From Sphaerisporangium sp. (GTDB lineage Bacteria; Actinomycetota; Actinomycetes; Streptosporangiales; Streptosporangiaceae), in NCBI GenBank assembly GCA_025964675.1, contig JAOPYI010000139.1:1-64000 (forward strand): 64,000 bases of DNA, written 5' to 3'. Made by a program: the position numbers and the translations under genes. The notes under the pieces were generated by a model. It was not told the origin of the DNA, did not search any database, and worked only from the letters and a program-made list of their open reading frames with translations. This document shows, piece after piece, positions 8,155 to 16,691 of this stretch; positions within the stretch are counted from its first letter, which is position 1, and each line of letters opens with the position of its first letter.

Positions 8155-8793
8155 TCAGACGCGGCGATCCTCCATCTCCCAGATGTGGTCGATGACGTGC
8201 CAGGCGATGCGCCGGGCGGCGTACCGGGCGGGCCATCCGCCGGGCGCGAGCGGCGAACCGTCCGACGGCTTGCTCAGCACCTCGGCGATCTCGTCGCGCA
8301 TCGCGGCCCGCGCCGCGTGGTCGGCGAGGGAGAACGGCCGGTGCCGCACCCCGATCTTGCGGGCGTACGACCGCTCGGCCTCCACCACGTGCGAGACCAT
8401 CTTGTCGCGGTCCCTGCCGCCGCCGCGCGGGCCCTTGCGGAGCTCCTCGGGCGAACCGGCGGCGACTTCGTCGAAGACCTCCCATGAGGCCCGGACCAGC
8501 GCGGTGTCGCGTTCCGCGACCGCCGCGTCGACCGGGTGCGCGTCGATGGCCGGGATCGCTGAGGGGGCGCCGAAGTCGGTGGTCGTGTCGCCGGGCGCCC
8601 GCTCCACCACGGTGAACGCGTCGGGCACGAACGGCAGCCCCGCCCGCTGGGCGATCACCCCGTAACGGGGCACGTACCGGGCCAAGGCCTCGAGGGCGCC
8701 CTCGTCCCCCTTGCCGACGCGGCACCACCCCGGCCAGTCGTACGCGCAGGCGAAGACCTTCTTCGGGCCGATTTCAAGGTAGACGTCCGTCAT
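8155..8793 (-). CDS. DinB-like domain protein of unknown function
   Basis: A 212-residue protein. The C-terminal half looks like a DinB/DUF664-type four-helix bundle: MVSHVVEAERSYARKIG and AWHVIDHIWEMEDR supply the His residues that normally form the metal triad. The N-terminal 80 residues (YLEIGPKKVFACAYDWPGWCRVGKGDEGALEAL) resemble the extension seen in many actinobacterial proteins annotated only as hypothetical. DinB-type enzymes include mycothiol- and bacillithiol-dependent transferases, but the N-terminal extension differs from those. Role unknown. Confidence 0.65.
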   Translation of the reverse strand: MTDVYLEIGPKKVFACAYDWPGWCRVGKGDEGALEALARYVPRYGVIAQRAGLPFVPDAFTVVERAPGDTTTDFGAPSAIPAIDAHPVDAAVAERDTALVRASWEVFDEVAAGSPEELRKGPRGGGRDRDKMVSHVVEAERSYARKIGVRHRPFSLADHAARAAMRDEIAEVLSKPSDGSPLAPGGWPARYAARRIAWHVIDHIWEMEDRRV

Positions 8794-8832
8794 AGCGCCA
8801 TCCTCCCCCCGAAACCTGACAGGACTCGGCAG

Positions 8833-9615
8833 CTACTCGATCAGGTCGATGAGGTCTGCCACCGACTGCACCACGCTGGAGGGGCGGAACGGGTAGCGGT
8901 CGATCTGCTCCTTGGAGGTCACCCCGGTGAGCACCAGGATCGTGTGCAGGCCGGCCTCCATGCCGGAGACGATGTCGGTGTCCATGCGGTCGCCGATCAT
9001 CGCGGTGCTCTCGCTGTGGCCGTCGATGGCGTTCAGCGCGCTGCGCATCATCATGGGGTTCGGCTTGCCGACGAAGTACGGCTCGACGCCCGTGGCCTTG
9101 GTGATCATCGCGGCGACCGCGCCGCAAGCCGGCAGGGAGCCCTCGTTGGAGGGGCCGACGGCGTCGGGGTTGGTCGCGATGAACCGGCTGCCGGCGTCGA
9201 TGAGCCGGATCGCCCGGGTTATCGCCGTGAAGCTGTAGGTGCGGGTCTCACCCAGCACGACGTAGTCGGGATTGGTATCGGTCAGGATGTATCCCGACTC
9301 GTGCAGGGCCGTGGTCAGGCCCGCCTCGCCGATGACGTACGCCGAGCCGCCCGGCCGCTGGTCGTCCAGGAACCTCGCCGTGGCCAGCGCCGAGGTCCAG
9401 ATCGCCTCAGGGGGCACCTCCAGACCGGCCCCGCGCAGCCGCACGGAAAGATCGCGCGGGGTGTAGATGGAGTTGTTGGTCAGCACCAGGAACCGCTTGC
9501 CCGAGTCACGCAGCCTGCGGATGAACTCGTCGGCCCCGGGCACGGGGCTTCCCTCGTGGACGAGGACCCCGTCCATGTCCGACAGCCAGCACTCGATCGG
9601 CTTACGTTCGTTCAC
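8833..9615 (-). CDS. HAD-superfamily IIA hydrolase (NagD-like phosphatase)
   Basis: 260 residues. Motif I is [13 protein letters not shown], motif II is [15 protein letters not shown], the IIA cap follows, then [10 protein letters not shown] (motif III Lys) and [19 protein letters not shown] (motif IV). This is a complete NagD/PNPase-like sugar- or nucleotide-phosphatase of the cytoplasm, of the expected size. It lies on the minus strand between two unrelated genes, with 40-60 bp gaps. The physiological substrate cannot be assigned. Confidence 0.9.
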   Translation of the reverse strand: MNERKPIECWLSDMDGVLVHEGSPVPGADEFIRRLRDSGKRFLVLTNNSIYTPRDLSVRLRGAGLEVPPEAIWTSALATARFLDDQRPGGSAYVIGEAGLTTALHESGYILTDTNPDYVVLGETRTYSFTAITRAIRLIDAGSRFIATNPDAVGPSNEGSLPACGAVAAMITKATGVEPYFVGKPNPMMMRSALNAIDGHSESTAMIGDRMDTDIVSGMEAGLHTILVLTGVTSKEQIDRYPFRPSSVVQSVADLIDLIE

Positions 9616-9677
9616 CGTTACCCCGCGTTCGACGCCCTTGGCTTACGCCCCCAAGGATGACAGGTGCCCGCGACGTC

Positions 9678-10583
9678 CTACCCCTGAGGGGCCAGTGCCT
9701 CCAGGGCCTCCTCCGCGCGGCGCATGGAAACGGCCGGGTCGGCGTCCGGGGAGCCGATCTCGGGGTCGAAGTTGAGGTCGTGGAACAGCTCGGTCACGCC
9801 TGTGGCCGACAACGCCTCGACGTCGGCCCGGATCTCCTCGAGGGATCCGGTCAGCGGCCCACGGTCGGGCAGGCCCGCCTCCCGCACCTTGGTGACCCCA
9901 CGGCAGATGAACCGGAGCGCGCCGGGGTCCCTCCCGGCTTTGCGAGCGGCCTCCTTTACAATGTAGATCTGGTCGTCGATGCCGGCCAGGTCGGCGCGGC
10001 TGGAGCTGATCCACCCGTCGGCGAGCTCACCGGCGCGCCGCAGCGCCACCTCGGCGGTGCCGCCGAGCAGCACCGGCGGCGCGGGGCTCGGCTTGGGGTC
10101 CTGGTAGGACGGCGGGATCTCGTAGAACTCGCCCTTGTGGGAGATGATCTCCTCGCTCCAGAGCCGCCGCAGGACCTGGAGGTACTCCACCGCGCGGCGC
10201 CCCCTGCTCTCCATGGGCACGCCCGAGGCGACGAACTCCTCCGGGAGCCAGCCGAGGCCCAGCCCGGCGTCCAGGCGCCCGCCGGAGACGTCCTGCAGGG
10301 TGGCGAGCTGCTTGGCGAGCAGTGCCGGGGAGATGAACGGCATGTTGACCACGGCGACGCCGAGCCGGACCCGGCTGGTCACCCCCGCGAGGTACGCCAG
10401 CGTCACGATGGGGTCCCGCACGCTGCGGTAGACCGGCCCCATCGGATGGCCGACCGGGTAGAGCAGCCGCTGGAAGGTCCACAGCGAGTCGTAGCCGAGC
10501 TCCTCCGCGCGCCGCGCGATCCTCAGCATGTTGGCGGGCGTCGCCCACGATCCCGAGACGGGTACCCCGAAGCCAATCTTCAT
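9678..10583 (-). CDS. LLM-class (F420-dependent) oxidoreductase
   Basis: A 301-residue luciferase-like TIM barrel. The opening MKIGFGVPVSGSWATP and the segments ARRAEELGYDSLWTFQRL, RVRLGVAVVNMPF and GGRLDAGLGLGWLPEEF are diagnostic. The second half contains PPVLLGGTAEVALRRAGELADGWI. In actinomycetes this branch mostly uses reduced coenzyme F420, often in hydride transfer to small secondary metabolites or xenobiotics; the cofactor is inferred from the family. A divergent APH-type kinase gene begins 36 bp away. Confidence 0.88.
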   Translation of the reverse strand: MKIGFGVPVSGSWATPANMLRIARRAEELGYDSLWTFQRLLYPVGHPMGPVYRSVRDPIVTLAYLAGVTSRVRLGVAVVNMPFISPALLAKQLATLQDVSGGRLDAGLGLGWLPEEFVASGVPMESRGRRAVEYLQVLRRLWSEEIISHKGEFYEIPPSYQDPKPSPAPPVLLGGTAEVALRRAGELADGWISSSRADLAGIDDQIYIVKEAARKAGRDPGALRFICRGVTKVREAGLPDRGPLTGSLEEIRADVEALSATGVTELFHDLNFDPEIGSPDADPAVSMRRAEEALEALAPQG

Positions 10584-10619
10584 GCGTCCACCCTATGACC
10601 ACGCCCGTAGATTGGACCG

Positions 10620-11534
10620 GTGACCGTCCGGGGTGGAGAAGCGTCGACGACGGGCCTGGCCGAGCGGCTGGCCCATGTGGCCGGAGCCGGGCCGGTGACC
10701 GTGCTGAAGGACACCCGCGTGACGGTGGTGCGTGCCGGCGACGTCGTGGTGAAGGCACATCCCGAGGACACGGACGAGGCGGCCCTGACCGCCCGTCTCC
10801 GCGCGGCGGCCGAGCTTCCCGGGGTGCTGCTGCCGCCGCTGGCCGTCCGGGCGCAGCGGGTCGCCGGCCGCCTGGTCACGCTGTGGCCGGCGGGCGAGCC
10901 GGTGGACCCCTCCGATCCGTACGCCGCCCCCTGGGAGGCCGCGGCCGTGCTGCTCGCCCGGCTGCACGACGTGCCCACCGGCGGTCTGGCCCTCCCCCCT
11001 GCCGGAGGACCGGCGAGACCGGCGCGCGCGGTCGCCCTGCTGGACGGCCTGGACGGCGCGTACGCCGCCCCGGCGGGCGTCATCCGCGAGGCGTTCCACA
11101 GCCTGCCCCCTGGCGCGACCGTCACAGGACCCGGCGCCGGGCGGCTGACGCATGGCGACTGGCACCTCGGCCAGATCGTCAGGTACGACGGCGAGTGGCT
11201 CCTGATCGACGTCGACGACCTGGGCGCCGGTACTCCCGCGTGGGACCTGGCCCGCCCCGCCGCGTGGTTCGCCACCGGGTTCCTGTCCCCCGATCTGTGG
11301 GAGCGGTTTCTGGCGGCCTACCTGGGCGCGGGCGGATCTGCCGTGCCACACGGCGATCCGTGGCGGGAACTCGACGTGCCGGCCCGCGCGTTGACGGTCC
11401 AGTTGGCGGCCACGGCGGTGGCGGCGGCGGGTGCGGAGGGCCGTCCCCTGGACGATGTGGAGCAGGCTCTCGTCTCCTCCTGCGGGAGGATCATCCGCAC
11501 CGCCCCGCAGCGGGGTCGCGTCAGGCCAGTCTGA
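10620..11534 (+). CDS. APH-family phosphotransferase
   Basis: A 304-residue kinase-like protein. Its catalytic loop is LTHGDWHLGQIV and its metal-binding strand is LLIDVDDLGAGTPAWDLARPAAW. The N-lobe is degenerate but contains GDVVVKAHP, the ATP-contacting Lys strand. The start is the GTG at 10620. This is the second APH-type gene in the window; it does not resemble the first outside the shared motifs. The zinc-ribbon gene begins only 14 bp downstream and is probably co-transcribed. Substrate unknown. Confidence 0.83.
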   Translation: MTVRGGEASTTGLAERLAHVAGAGPVTVLKDTRVTVVRAGDVVVKAHPEDTDEAALTARLRAAAELPGVLLPPLAVRAQRVAGRLVTLWPAGEPVDPSDPYAAPWEAAAVLLARLHDVPTGGLALPPAGGPARPARAVALLDGLDGAYAAPAGVIREAFHSLPPGATVTGPGAGRLTHGDWHLGQIVRYDGEWLLIDVDDLGAGTPAWDLARPAAWFATGFLSPDLWERFLAAYLGAGGSAVPHGDPWRELDVPARALTVQLAATAVAAAGAEGRPLDDVEQALVSSCGRIIRTAPQRGRVRPV

Positions 11535-11548
11535 AGGAGATCGACTCG

Positions 11549-11809
11549 ATGCGTTGCCCAAAGTGCAGCGGTTCCATGCGGACCTACGACCGCAACGGCG
11601 TCCACATTGAGCAGTGCGAGAACTGCCGCGGCATCTTCCTGGACTACGGAGAGCTCGAGACCCTGTCCAGGGTCGAGAGCCAGTGGGCCCAGCAGCAGTA
11701 CACCTCGCCGCCCTCACAGCACGGCGGACCGGCCTGGGGCGCGCCTCACCACGGCCAACGCGGTCACCACCAGCAGCGGAGCTGGGTGGGCATGCTGTTC
11801 TCCAGTTAG
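11549..11809 (+). CDS. Small zinc-ribbon (TFIIB-type) protein
   Basis: 86 residues. An N-terminal zinc ribbon has two Cys pairs: CPKC at 3-6 and CENC at 23-26. The segment MRCPKCSGSMRTYDRNGVHI and then GIFLDYGELETL is the typical zf-TFIIB signature. The tail is low complexity, rich in Gln, His and Gly, and ends in a short hydrophobic stretch. The ATG at 11549 has a good AAGGAG upstream. Function unknown. The gene follows the APH gene closely and is followed by a strong hairpin. Confidence 0.85.
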   Translation: MRCPKCSGSMRTYDRNGVHIEQCENCRGIFLDYGELETLSRVESQWAQQQYTSPPSQHGGPAWGAPHHGQRGHHQQRSWVGMLFSS

Positions 11810-11820
11810 GAGCCCCATGC

Positions 11821-11856
11821 CCCCGGGGTGCCGGCCGGCCGGTCGGCACCCCGGGG
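11821..11856 (+). terminator. Strong hairpin, likely terminator
   Basis: A perfect 13-bp inverted repeat, CCCCGGGGTGCCG and its complement, encloses a 10-base loop. It starts 12 bp after the zinc-ribbon stop. There is no U tract, which is common for actinomycete terminators. Beyond it, up to 12104, lies AT-richer sequence that should hold the promoter of the TelA operon. Confidence 0.7.
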
Positions 11857-12104
11857 CGGTCAGGTGGGCAATCTCTCCGCGAGCCTGTCAACGCGCTTTT
11901 TATCTCGCACGAAATTTCCCCTTTTATCCGTATTTGAGGGCTTAAAGGGGGGATTCGTACCTTTCCGTTTATGTCCTTACGGTGAACGCCGGCTTAATTG
12001 TTGATCTGTTACGTCCGGCGCGCTCAGAAGCTTCGCGGTATCTCAGATAATGCGGTTATAAACGCCGGTATGCGGCGATACGGGGCGAGTTTCCGAGGAA
12101 TCGA

Positions 12105-13220
12105 ATGAAGCGTTGGATCGGCGTCGGGCTGGCGCTGCTCCTGGGGGGCGCCGTGGTGGTGGCGCTCGTGGTGGGCAACCGTGGCGGCGGCACGAAGCCG
12201 CGGGAGCTCACCCTGGTCCGCGGGGTGATCGGATCGGAGAAGAAGCCCTTCTTCGACGACCAGAGAGTGCGGGCCGTCTTCGCCGGCCACGGTCTGCGGG
12301 TGGAGGTCGACACCGCCGGATCGCGCCAGATCGCGTCCTCGGTCGACCTGAAGAAGTACGGCTTCGCGTTCCCCTCCAGCGCCCCCGCCGCCGAGAAGAT
12401 CAAACGCGACCAGGGCGCCGGGCGCACGTTCGCGCCCTTCTCCTCCCCCATGGCCATCGCCACGTTCAAGCCGATCGTCGACGTGCTCGCCAAGGCGGGC
12501 GTCGTGCGGGACTCCGGCCAGGGATACCAGGTGCTCGACATGCGCAAGTATCTCGACTTGGTGGCCAAGGGGACCCGGTGGGACAAGCTCCCGGGCAACA
12601 CCGCCTACCCGGCGCGCAAGCGCGTGCTGCTCACCACCACCGACGTCCGCACGTCGAACTCCGCGGCGATGTACCTCTCGATCGCCGGCTACGTGGCCAA
12701 CGGCGACGACGTGGTGACCTCCACCGCGCAGGGCGCCAAGGTGGCCCAGGCCGTGGCCCCCCTGTTCCTCGACCAGGGGTACTCCGAGACCTCCACCGAG
12801 GCGCCGTTCGAGGACTACCTGTCCCTCGGAATGGGCAAGACGCCGATGCTGATGGTGTACGAGGCGCAGTACGCCTCGCGGCTGTTCGCCGGGGACGGCT
12901 CCATCCGCCCCGACATGCGGCTGCTCTACCCCTCGCCCACGGTGCTGAGCAAGCACACGCTCGTGCCGTTGAGCCCGCAGGGCGCCGAGGTCGGCCGCCT
13001 CCTGCAGGAGGACCCGGAGCTCGGGCGCCTGGCCGCGCTGTACGGCTTCCGCACCGCGAGCGCCAAGGCGTTCGACGACCTGGTGGCGAAGGTCAAGGCT
13101 CCCCTGCCGGCCAGCGTGATCGACGTGGTGGAGCCCCCCGACTACGACCGGCTGGAAGGCATGATCACCGCGATCGACCGGCTCTACCGGTCCGGCGCGG
13201 CCCCCTCCTCCACCCCCTGA
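12105..13220 (+). CDS. Membrane-anchored periplasmic-binding-like protein of the TelA operon
   Basis: 371 residues with an N-terminal membrane anchor (residues 5-25, IGVGLALLLGGAVVVALVV), so it is exported but has no lipobox. The rest resembles a type 2 solute-binding fold: LTLVRGVIGSEKKPFFDD, then LRVEVDTAGSRQIAS and YGFAFPSSAPAAEKI are typical of the binding-protein-like partner encoded next to TelA in actinomycetes. The gene is first of four; TelA starts 29 bp downstream. It shares the binding-protein theme with the third gene. The ligand is unknown. Transport is unlikely because no permease is present. Confidence 0.7.
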   Translation: MKRWIGVGLALLLGGAVVVALVVGNRGGGTKPRELTLVRGVIGSEKKPFFDDQRVRAVFAGHGLRVEVDTAGSRQIASSVDLKKYGFAFPSSAPAAEKIKRDQGAGRTFAPFSSPMAIATFKPIVDVLAKAGVVRDSGQGYQVLDMRKYLDLVAKGTRWDKLPGNTAYPARKRVLLTTTDVRTSNSAAMYLSIAGYVANGDDVVTSTAQGAKVAQAVAPLFLDQGYSETSTEAPFEDYLSLGMGKTPMLMVYEAQYASRLFAGDGSIRPDMRLLYPSPTVLSKHTLVPLSPQGAEVGRLLQEDPELGRLAALYGFRTASAKAFDDLVAKVKAPLPASVIDVVEPPDYDRLEGMITAIDRLYRSGAAPSSTP

Positions 13221-13249
13221 CCTTTCGACCGTTTCGAGGAGAGACAACC

Positions 13250-14416
13250 GTGAGCGATCTCGTGCTGAGCCCGCCCGAACCCGTGGCCAAGGTGCCCGCG
13301 GAGAAGGCGGCGACCATGCTGCCGGTCCCGGACGGGAGGAGCGCCGAGCTGGCCGAGAAGGCCAGGGGCTTCGCCGAGGAGCTGAGCGGCCTCGACCCGC
13401 GGTCGCCCGAGTTCACCCGCAAGGTGCACGACATCACCTCCATGGGCGACTCGGAGATCCGGGCGTCGTCCCAGGTGGCCAACCGCATGCTGAAGCGCCC
13501 GGTGGCCGCGCTCGCGTCCGCCAAGGGCGAGGGCAAGGACGCGCAGGCCGCGGTCGCGGGGCAACTGGTCGCGCTGCGCCGCACCATCGTGGACCTCGAC
13601 CCAAAGCAGGCGTCGAGCCCGGCCAGGAAGCTACTGGGACTGATCCCGTTCGGCGACAAGCTCCGCGACTACTTCGCGAAATACCAGTCGGCGCAGCGGC
13701 ACATCGACGACATCATCCACGCGCTGAAGTCCGGACAGGACGAGCTGCTCAAGGACAACGCCGCCATCGAGGGCGAGAAGACCAACCTCTGGGAGTCGAT
13801 GAAGCGGCTGCAGGAGTACGCCCTGCTCGCCGCCGCCCTCGACTCCGCCGTCGAAGAGACGATCATGAAGGTCGAGCCGGCCGACCCGGAGAAGGCCACC
13901 GCCCTGCGCTCCGACGCGCTGTTCGGCATCCGGCAGAAGCACCAGGACCTGCTGACCCAGCTCGCGGTGTCGGCCCAGGGATACCTCGCGCTGGACCTCA
14001 TCCGCAAGAACAACCTCGAGCTGATCAAGGGCGTGGACCGGGCGACCACGACGACGATCGCGGCGCTGCGCACGGCCGTGATCGTGGCGCAGGCACTGGC
14101 CAACCAGAAGCTTGTGCTCGACCAGATCACCGCCCTGAACGCCACGACCTCGGACCTGATCGTGGCGACCAGCGAGATGCTGCGAACCCAGGCGGCCGAC
14201 ATCCAGACCCAGGCGGCCTCCACCACGGTCGACATGGACGCTCTGCGCAAGGCGTTCGACAACATCTACACCACCATGGACATGATCGACACGTTCAAGG
14301 CCAAGGCCGTGGAGAACATGGCGATCACCGTGGACAGCCTCACCGTAGAACTCGACCACGCGCGCACGTACCTGGAGCGCTCGCAGCGCGGCGACGAGCA
14401 GGCCCTCCCCCGATGA
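13250..14416 (+). CDS. telA: TelA-family toxic anion resistance protein
   Basis: 388 residues, almost entirely helical, with the hallmark TelA core: LLGLIPFGDKLRDYFAKY, then LKSGQDELLKDNAAI, WESMKRLQEYA and the C-terminal half LALDLIRKNNLELIKGVDR. Length matches the family (about 380-400). TelA proteins are linked to tellurite and other toxic anions and to cell-envelope stress, but the biochemical role is not established. The GTG at 13250 has AGGAGA upstream. The stop overlaps the next gene as ATGA, so translation is coupled to the VWA lipoprotein gene. Confidence 0.9.
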   Translation: MSDLVLSPPEPVAKVPAEKAATMLPVPDGRSAELAEKARGFAEELSGLDPRSPEFTRKVHDITSMGDSEIRASSQVANRMLKRPVAALASAKGEGKDAQAAVAGQLVALRRTIVDLDPKQASSPARKLLGLIPFGDKLRDYFAKYQSAQRHIDDIIHALKSGQDELLKDNAAIEGEKTNLWESMKRLQEYALLAAALDSAVEETIMKVEPADPEKATALRSDALFGIRQKHQDLLTQLAVSAQGYLALDLIRKNNLELIKGVDRATTTTIAALRTAVIVAQALANQKLVLDQITALNATTSDLIVATSEMLRTQAADIQTQAASTTVDMDALRKAFDNIYTTMDMIDTFKAKAVENMAITVDSLTVELDHARTYLERSQRGDEQALPR

Positions 14417-16062
14417 GCGGCGACGTGCAGGCGGCACGAGCGGGCCGGACACGATCACACGCTCTCCGTGTCAGGCGGATGCTCTCCGTGCTGGCGCTGC
14501 TGGCGGCGACGGCCGCGTGCGGGGCGGGCGCCTCCACGGACACCGGCTCGCCGACCGCAGCCCCCGCGGACGGCCCGAAGGTGCTCCGCATCCTCGCGGG
14601 AAGCGAGATCAAGGACCTGGAGCCACTGCTCAAGCGGGCGGAGGACGCCGCCGGCGTGCGGGTCGTGCTCTCGTACGCCGGAACGCTGGACGGGGCGGAC
14701 CGGGTGGCGAGCGGCGGGGCCGACGGGAAGTACGACGCGACCTGGTTCTCCTCCAACCGCTACCTGTCGCTGATCGACGGGGCCACCGCGCGGCTCTCGA
14801 CCCAGACCAAGATCATGGTGTCACCGGTGCTGCTCGGGCTGAAGGCGTCCAAGGCGCGCGAGCTCGGCTGGGACGGCAAGCCCGTGACCTGGAACGACAT
14901 CGCCGCGGCCGCCAGCGCCCGCAAGTTCACGTTCGGCATGACCAGCCCCGCGGCGTCCAACTCCGGCTTCTCGGCGCTGGTCGGCGTGACCGCGGCGCTG
15001 TCCGACGCCGGGGAGGCCGTGGACAAGCCCCAGATCGAGGCGGCGACGCCCAAGCTGAAGCAGTTCTTCTCGGCGCAGACGCTCACGGCCGGGTCCTCCG
15101 GGTGGCTCGCGGACGCCTACGCCAAGCAGGGAACGGTGGACGGGCTCGTCAACTACGAGTCCGTGCTGCTGGGCCTGAACGCCTCCGGCAGGCTCGCCGA
15201 ACCGCTCACGCTGATCTACCCCGGCGATGGGGTGGTGACGGCCGACTACCCGCTCACGCTCCTGAGCTCGGCCACACCGGACAAGAAGGAGCTGTACGGG
15301 AAGCTCGCGGCCTGGCTGCGCGGGCCAGAGGTCCAGCGCGAGATCATGACCACGACCTACCGGCGGCCGATCGTCCCGGAGGTCAGACCGGACCGGCGTT
15401 TCGGATCGGCCTCGCTGGTGGAGCTGCCGTTCCCGAACCGGCGCAGCGCCGCCGACGAGCTGATCGGCGTGTACCTCAACCAGGTGCGCAGGCCGTCGCG
15501 CACGCTGTTCGTGCTGGACACCTCCGGATCGATGGAGGGCGACCGGATCGACGCGCTCAAGCAGGCGCTGACCGCCCTGTCCGGCGCCGACACCTCCGTG
15601 AGCGGGTCCTTCTCGCGCTTCCGCGACCGCGAGACGGTCACGATGATCCCGTTCAACTCGGCCCCCGGCACGCCGCAGACCTTCACCCTGCCGGAGCGGG
15701 ACCCCGGGCCGACGCTCCAGCGGATCCGCTCGTACGGCGAGGCGCTGGAGGCGCGCGGCGGTACGGCCATCTTCGACAGCCTGCGTGCCGGCTACGAGCA
15801 GGCGAGGTCGTCGGCGGGATCGGGGGACTTCACCTCGATCGTGCTGATGACGGACGGTGACAACACAGACGGCAGCTCGTACGAGGACTTCGCCTCCTAC
15901 TACAGGTCGCTGCCGGTGAAGTTCCGCACCTTCGTCGTGATCTTCGGCGACAGTAACGTCAACGAGATGGGAAAGATCGCCCAGCTCACCGGCGGGGCCA
16001 CCTTCGACGCCCGGTCAGGAGCACTGGCGGCGGCGTTCAAGGAGATCCGTGGATACCAGTAG
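14413..16062 (+). CDS. Lipoprotein with substrate-binding and VWA domains
   Basis: 549 residues. The N-terminus has a basic region, a hydrophobic segment and the lipobox LAATAAC, so it is an exported lipoprotein. Residues of about 55-330 form a type 2 solute-binding domain (VLRILAGSEIKDLEPLLK, WFSSNRYLSLIDG, VNYESVLLGLN). Residues of about 360-545 are a von Willebrand A domain with an intact MIDAS motif, FVLDTSGSMEGDRID, plus the later conserved segment SIVLMTDGDNTDGSSYEDF. The fusion of a binding domain to VWA beside TelA is recurrent in actinobacteria. I infer that it senses or tethers an envelope ligand in a metal-dependent way. Confidence 0.85.
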   Translation: MSGDVQAARAGRTRSHALRVRRMLSVLALLAATAACGAGASTDTGSPTAAPADGPKVLRILAGSEIKDLEPLLKRAEDAAGVRVVLSYAGTLDGADRVASGGADGKYDATWFSSNRYLSLIDGATARLSTQTKIMVSPVLLGLKASKARELGWDGKPVTWNDIAAAASARKFTFGMTSPAASNSGFSALVGVTAALSDAGEAVDKPQIEAATPKLKQFFSAQTLTAGSSGWLADAYAKQGTVDGLVNYESVLLGLNASGRLAEPLTLIYPGDGVVTADYPLTLLSSATPDKKELYGKLAAWLRGPEVQREIMTTTYRRPIVPEVRPDRRFGSASLVELPFPNRRSAADELIGVYLNQVRRPSRTLFVLDTSGSMEGDRIDALKQALTALSGADTSVSGSFSRFRDRETVTMIPFNSAPGTPQTFTLPERDPGPTLQRIRSYGEALEARGGTAIFDSLRAGYEQARSSAGSGDFTSIVLMTDGDNTDGSSYEDFASYYRSLPVKFRTFVVIFGDSNVNEMGKIAQLTGGATFDARSGALAAAFKEIRGYQ

Positions 16063-16678
16063 CACGAGCGGCCGCGTCCTCGCCTACGCCGCGTCGACCA
16101 GGAACATCGTCGGGTGCGCCCTGGCGCTGGCCGGGGTGGTCCTGGTCTTCTTCGGCGTCGCCGGGGCGTTCTGGCCCATCGTGGTCGCCGGGTTGTACGG
16201 CGTCGGGGCGCTGCTGGCCCCGGCGGACCGGGTGAGCCTCACGATCTCGCACGCCGAGGTGGAGAGCCGCCGGTTGCGAGCCGACCTGGAGACCCTGCTC
16301 GCCAAGGTGGACCGGAACCGGTTCCCCGAAGACGTCGTGGCCAAGGTCGACGCGCTCGCCGAGGTGGTGCGCGACATCCTGCGCCGCGCGGACGCGCTGA
16401 CCTCCTCGCCCGACCACCTGCACATCGTGTCGCAGACGATCAGGGACTATCTGCCGTCCAGCCTGGAGACCTACGCCAACCTGCCACGCTCGTACGCGCT
16501 CACGCGGCGCGGCGAGCGGCAGCGCAGCGCCCACGAGGAGCTGCTCGCCCAGCTCGACCTGCTGGACACCCAGCTGCGCAAGGTCGCCGAGTCGGTCTAC
16601 CGGGGCGACGAGCAGGCGCTGCGCGACCAGGGCAGGTTCCTCCAGGACCGCTTCGGCGGCTCGGGCCTGGACCTGTGA
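16049..16678 (+). CDS. Membrane/coiled-coil protein of the TelA operon (possibly XpaC-like)
   Basis: 209 residues. Two adjacent hydrophobic segments lie at about 20-60 (GCALALAGVVLVFFGVAGAF and then WPIVVAGLYGVGALL). A long soluble helical region follows, with heptad-like spacing (LRADLETLLAKVDRN, LAEVVRDILRRADAL, ELLAQLDLLDTQLRKVAES). The GTG at 16049 overlaps the end of the VWA gene by 14 bp and has AAGGAG just upstream. In Bacillus, TelA-like YaaN is paired with XpaC, also a membrane protein with a helical tail. The similarity here is in layout and position and not in any motif I can name, so XpaC homology is a guess. Confidence 0.65.
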   Translation: MDTSSTSGRVLAYAASTRNIVGCALALAGVVLVFFGVAGAFWPIVVAGLYGVGALLAPADRVSLTISHAEVESRRLRADLETLLAKVDRNRFPEDVVAKVDALAEVVRDILRRADALTSSPDHLHIVSQTIRDYLPSSLETYANLPRSYALTRRGERQRSAHEELLAQLDLLDTQLRKVAESVYRGDEQALRDQGRFLQDRFGGSGLDL

Positions 16679-16691
16679 CCACTGGTGTGCC

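Noticed and set aside
12113-13249. Open frame in the TelA reading frame extending upstream over the binding-protein gene
   Set aside because: The protein is Arg/Gly-rich nonsense until GTG 13250, where the TelA homology and a ribosome binding site begin.
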